Below, piece by piece: positions 61,535 through 64,000 of a stretch of DNA of 64,000 nt. The notes under the pieces are model-generated. The model worked only from the letters and a program-made list of their open reading frames with translations, made no database searches and had not been told where the DNA came from. The stretch comes from Affinirhizobium lemnae. Its GTDB lineage: Bacteria > Pseudomonadota > Alphaproteobacteria > Rhizobiales > Rhizobiaceae. The DNA lies in the NCBI RefSeq assembly GCF_022968395.1, contig NZ_JALJQZ010000004.1:99637-163636 (forward strand). Reading direction: 5' to 3'. Positions within the stretch are counted from its first letter, which is position 1, and each line of letters opens with the position of its first letter. Position numbers and translations under genes: made by a program.

Positions 61535-62557
61535 ATGCGTAACCGAAGTATTTCAGGCATTGCCATAAAGGCAATCACCGCTGCACTTCCGACGACAACC
61601 CTGGATACGGACTTCTTCTCCTCACTCTATGGAGAGAAGGAGGTTGCCCGGATTGTTAGGGGCACAGGGATCCGTTCAATTCGTGTTGCACAGCAGATAA
61701 GCACGTCTCAACTCATTGTCGCTGCGGTGAACCACCTCGCTCACAACACTCAACTCGACCTCGGGCAAGTCGATGGCTTGATCGTTGTCACCCAAACCCC
61801 GGACGATTGGAGTCCGGGTGTTGCCTATGCGGTGCATGAAGCATTGGATCTGGCTAAAGACGCGTTTGTCTGTGACATCAATGCGGGCTGTGCGGGCTAT
61901 GTGTGTGGTCTGATACAGGCGGCATCGCTGATCGCATCGGGCGCCTGCGACAAAGTTCTTCTTTGCACCGGCGACCGGAACACACGCCTCACGGCAAATG
62001 AAGATTATCAGGTTCGCATGTTGTTTGGCGATGCGGCGTCGGCCACTCTGATTTGCAAAGGTGAAGACAAACTCGATTTCGTGACCGGCGCTGATGGGAC
62101 CGGACGCAAATTGCTTGGTGTCGACCTGAGTTACGACAAGACCTCTGCTTCGGCAGCCACGGTTGCCTGCCTTAAAATGGATGGCGCGGCCGTCATGGGT
62201 TTCGTGATGAGCAGGGTGCCTGATGCCCTGATGTGCCTTTTGAATTCACTTCACCTTAAGGCGTCAGACATTGATCTTTTTGCCATGCATCAGCCGAACG
62301 AATTTGTCCTGAACTATTTGCGACGAAACATTGGCGTTGATGCCTCTGCGATGCCGATCGATGTTGATGGAGTCGGCAACACCAATTCAACCTCCATTCC
62401 ACTCGTCCTTTGCCGAACAGAGACCGGAACAGGCTTAGGCAAAGCTAACACTATTCTATGCGGCTTCGGGGTTGGGCTGGCATGGAATGCACTTCACCTC
62501 GATCTATCAAAAACAAGATTTATTCAGCCAATAGACGTCGAAGACAAAACATTTTGA
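61535..62557 (+). CDS. 3-oxoacyl-ACP synthase III-like condensing enzyme
   Basis: A 340-residue thiolase-fold enzyme with a Cys-His-Asn triad: Cys119 (NAGCAGYV), His252 (MHQPNEF) and Asn282 (GNTNSTS; FabH has GNTSAAS). The length and triad match KAS III. Divergence of the active-site loops suggests specialised chemistry (acyl transfer or condensation onto an amine or second acyl) rather than fatty acid initiation. It directly follows the ACP gene and precedes the amidotransferase gene by 38 bp. Confidence 0.88.
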   Translation: MRNRSISGIAIKAITAALPTTTLDTDFFSSLYGEKEVARIVRGTGIRSIRVAQQISTSQLIVAAVNHLAHNTQLDLGQVDGLIVVTQTPDDWSPGVAYAVHEALDLAKDAFVCDINAGCAGYVCGLIQAASLIASGACDKVLLCTGDRNTRLTANEDYQVRMLFGDAASATLICKGEDKLDFVTGADGTGRKLLGVDLSYDKTSASAATVACLKMDGAAVMGFVMSRVPDALMCLLNSLHLKASDIDLFAMHQPNEFVLNYLRRNIGVDASAMPIDVDGVGNTNSTSIPLVLCRTETGTGLGKANTILCGFGVGLAWNALHLDLSKTRFIQPIDVEDKTF

Positions 62558-62595
62558 GAATTTCTTAAAAACCGGATTTATCAATAGGATATTCA

Positions 62596-64000
62596 ATGTG
62601 TGGGATTGCAGGCTGGATTGACTTTAGCGGTCATTCTGCGGATCATCCGCGAATTCTCAAGGCTATGACAGATTCTATTTATCGCCGAGGCCCGGACGGA
62701 GAAGGCGCCTGGTCCGACTCCATCGCAGCGATAGGCCACAGACGCTTGGCGATCATTGATATCGAGCACGGCGCGCAACCGATGCAGTCGGTTGATGCGG
62801 ATGGCTGTCGTGCTGTCATTTCCTTCTGTGGCGAAATATTCAATTGGCAGGAACTCCGGGCTGAGCTGCAAACGTTCGGCTATCATTTCGAAACCAACAG
62901 CGACACCGAAGTCATCCTGAAAGGTTTCCTCCATTGGGGGCAAGATGTCGTTGAGCATCTCAACGGCATGTTTGCGATTGCAATATGGGAGCCCCGGCGC
63001 CAGACGTTGCTCCTTCTGCGGGACAGGCTGGGCGTAAAGCCTCTGTTCTATTATCCGACCAGCACAGGCGTCGTTTTCGGATCAGAACCAAAAGCACTAT
63101 TCCAGCATCCCCTGGTCAGTCCACGCGTGTCGCGAAACGGGCTGTGCGAAATTCTCGACATGACGAAGACGCCGGAAATGACGCCTTACGTCGGAATGTT
63201 CGAATTGCGGCCGGGCGGTCGGGCAGTCTTCGACCGCAACGGCTTCCGGAAAGACATTTATTGGCAGTTACAGGCCACGCATCACACGGACGATCTCGAG
63301 AGGACAATCGATACCGTAAGAAGTCTGCTCTCGGATACCGTACGGCGCCAACTCGTTTCAGACGTGCCTATCTGTACCCTTTTGTCAGGCGGCCTCGATT
63401 CGTCTGCGGTGACGGCACTGGCCGCCAATGTGCTTGGCAGGCAGCAACTAGCCTCCTTCTCCGTGGACTTTCGCCACAATCTTTCAAATTTCAGCGCTGA
63501 TGGTGTGCGTGGAGCGGCAGATGCTCCATTCGCCCGCGAACTGGCCACCCATGCCGCAACACGGCATACGGAATTGCTGCTCGATAGTGATGAGATGCTC
63601 GATGAGACCGTGCGGCGAAACGTGCTCCACGCTGTTGACGCGCCTCCCGCCTATTGGGGGGACATGTGGCCATCTCTCTATCTGCTGTTCAGAGAGCTTT
63701 CCAAGCATTCCGTGGTGGCCCTTTCTGGCGAGGCGGCGGATGAAGTCTTTGGTGGATATCAATGGTTCCGTAATCCGGCTGCCATTCACGGAAAGACATT
63801 TCCATGGCTGACTGCCGGCTCTTCTCGCTATTTTGGCGGCGTGCAACTGCTCTCCCAGGACCTGCTCAATACGCTCGATCGTGACACCTACCGTGCAGAA
63901 CGCTTTCAGGAGGCTCTGAGTGAGGTCCCTGTCCTCGAAGGCGAGTCGGATGTCGATCGCTCGATGCGCAGGGTTTCTTATCTTGCGCTGACACGGTTTC
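62596..64000 (+). CDS. Class II glutamine amidotransferase / asparagine synthetase-like (5' part)
   Basis: The open frame from ATG 62596 (AGGAT upstream) continues to the window end without a stop, about 468 codons. Cys2 starts the glutaminase domain (MCGIAGWIDF), with RRGPDGEG, HRRLAIID and SDTEVILKGF. The synthetase domain has the ATP PP-loop LLSGGLDSSAV near residue 263 and SGEAADEVFGGYQWF. In biosynthetic clusters such proteins amidate a carboxylate or form lactams. GEIYN is changed to GEIFN and YNGE to FCGE. The C-terminus is beyond the window. Confidence 0.85.
   Translation, partial: MCGIAGWIDFSGHSADHPRILKAMTDSIYRRGPDGEGAWSDSIAAIGHRRLAIIDIEHGAQPMQSVDADGCRAVISFCGEIFNWQELRAELQTFGYHFETNSDTEVILKGFLHWGQDVVEHLNGMFAIAIWEPRRQTLLLLRDRLGVKPLFYYPTSTGVVFGSEPKALFQHPLVSPRVSRNGLCEILDMTKTPEMTPYVGMFELRPGGRAVFDRNGFRKDIYWQLQATHHTDDLERTIDTVRSLLSDTVRRQLVSDVPICTLLSGGLDSSAVTALAANVLGRQQLASFSVDFRHNLSNFSADGVRGAADAPFARELATHAATRHTELLLDSDEMLDETVRRNVLHAVDAPPAYWGDMWPSLYLLFRELSKHSVVALSGEAADEVFGGYQWFRNPAAIHGKTFPWLTAGSSRYFGGVQLLSQDLLNTLDRDTYRAERFQEALSEVPVLEGESDVDRSMRRVSYLALTRF

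Overview
The window looks like an accessory catabolic region of an alphaproteobacterium, probably Hyphomicrobiales (Brucella/Ochrobactrum or Rhizobiaceae type). The basis is protein style, GC-rich coding with AT-rich gaps, many ATGA overlaps, a fused LivM-LivG and palindromic intergenic repeats; the taxon is inference. No rRNA, tRNA, CRISPR array or intact insertion sequence was seen.

Left part (1-27.8 kb): an auxin and aromatic-acid degradation island. The left edge holds the 5' end of a Pro/Lys-rich protein with 43-residue tandem repeats. Then come an AraC regulator, outer-membrane porin, MFS carrier and amidase module (0.9-5.7 kb), bracketed by two inverted copies of a 51-bp element, and a Liv-type ABC importer (6.0-10.9 kb). 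Next is a complete indole-3-acetate (iac) cluster: iacR (+) and an overlapping minus-strand operon iacH-A-B-C-D-E-F-G, with an iacI-like gene read divergently. Beside it lie a Dabb protein / maleylacetate reductase / hydroxyquinol-type dioxygenase / aldehyde dehydrogenase operon and catB-catC-catA with an AraC regulator. Together these could take indole-3-acetate to catechol and on to muconolactone chemistry; the hydroxyquinol branch would enter at maleylacetate. Downstream beta-ketoadipate enzymes are not present here. A shared TTYACGTGA-type motif lies in front of iacR/livK, iacH, iacI and the hydroxyquinol operon, with a variant before a LysR gene.

Middle part (27.9-56.6 kb): amine and amino-compound catabolism. 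A permease / ornithine-cyclodeaminase-like / RidA / FAD-oxidase operon is followed by VOC and LysR genes, a chemoreceptor with a CheR-tether-like C-terminus, two paralogous acetyltransferases, three FAD amine-oxidase-like proteins, an Lrp regulator and a dipeptide-type ABC importer. An aminotransferase, a D-2-hydroxyacid dehydrogenase, a HAD hydrolase, two aldehyde dehydrogenases, a tartrate/malate-type dehydrogenase, an M20 deacylase and a cupin complete it. The substrate is not identifiable from sequence alone.

Right part (56.6-64 kb): a repeat-rich boundary with an AAA/DUF4143 ATPase, then a LysR gene divergent from MFS exporter - acyl carrier protein - KAS III - class II glutamine amidotransferase/asparagine synthetase (cut by the window end). 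This looks like the start of a small, AT-flanked biosynthetic cluster for an amidated acyl product and is the best candidate for an undescribed system. The candidate iac operator regulon is second.
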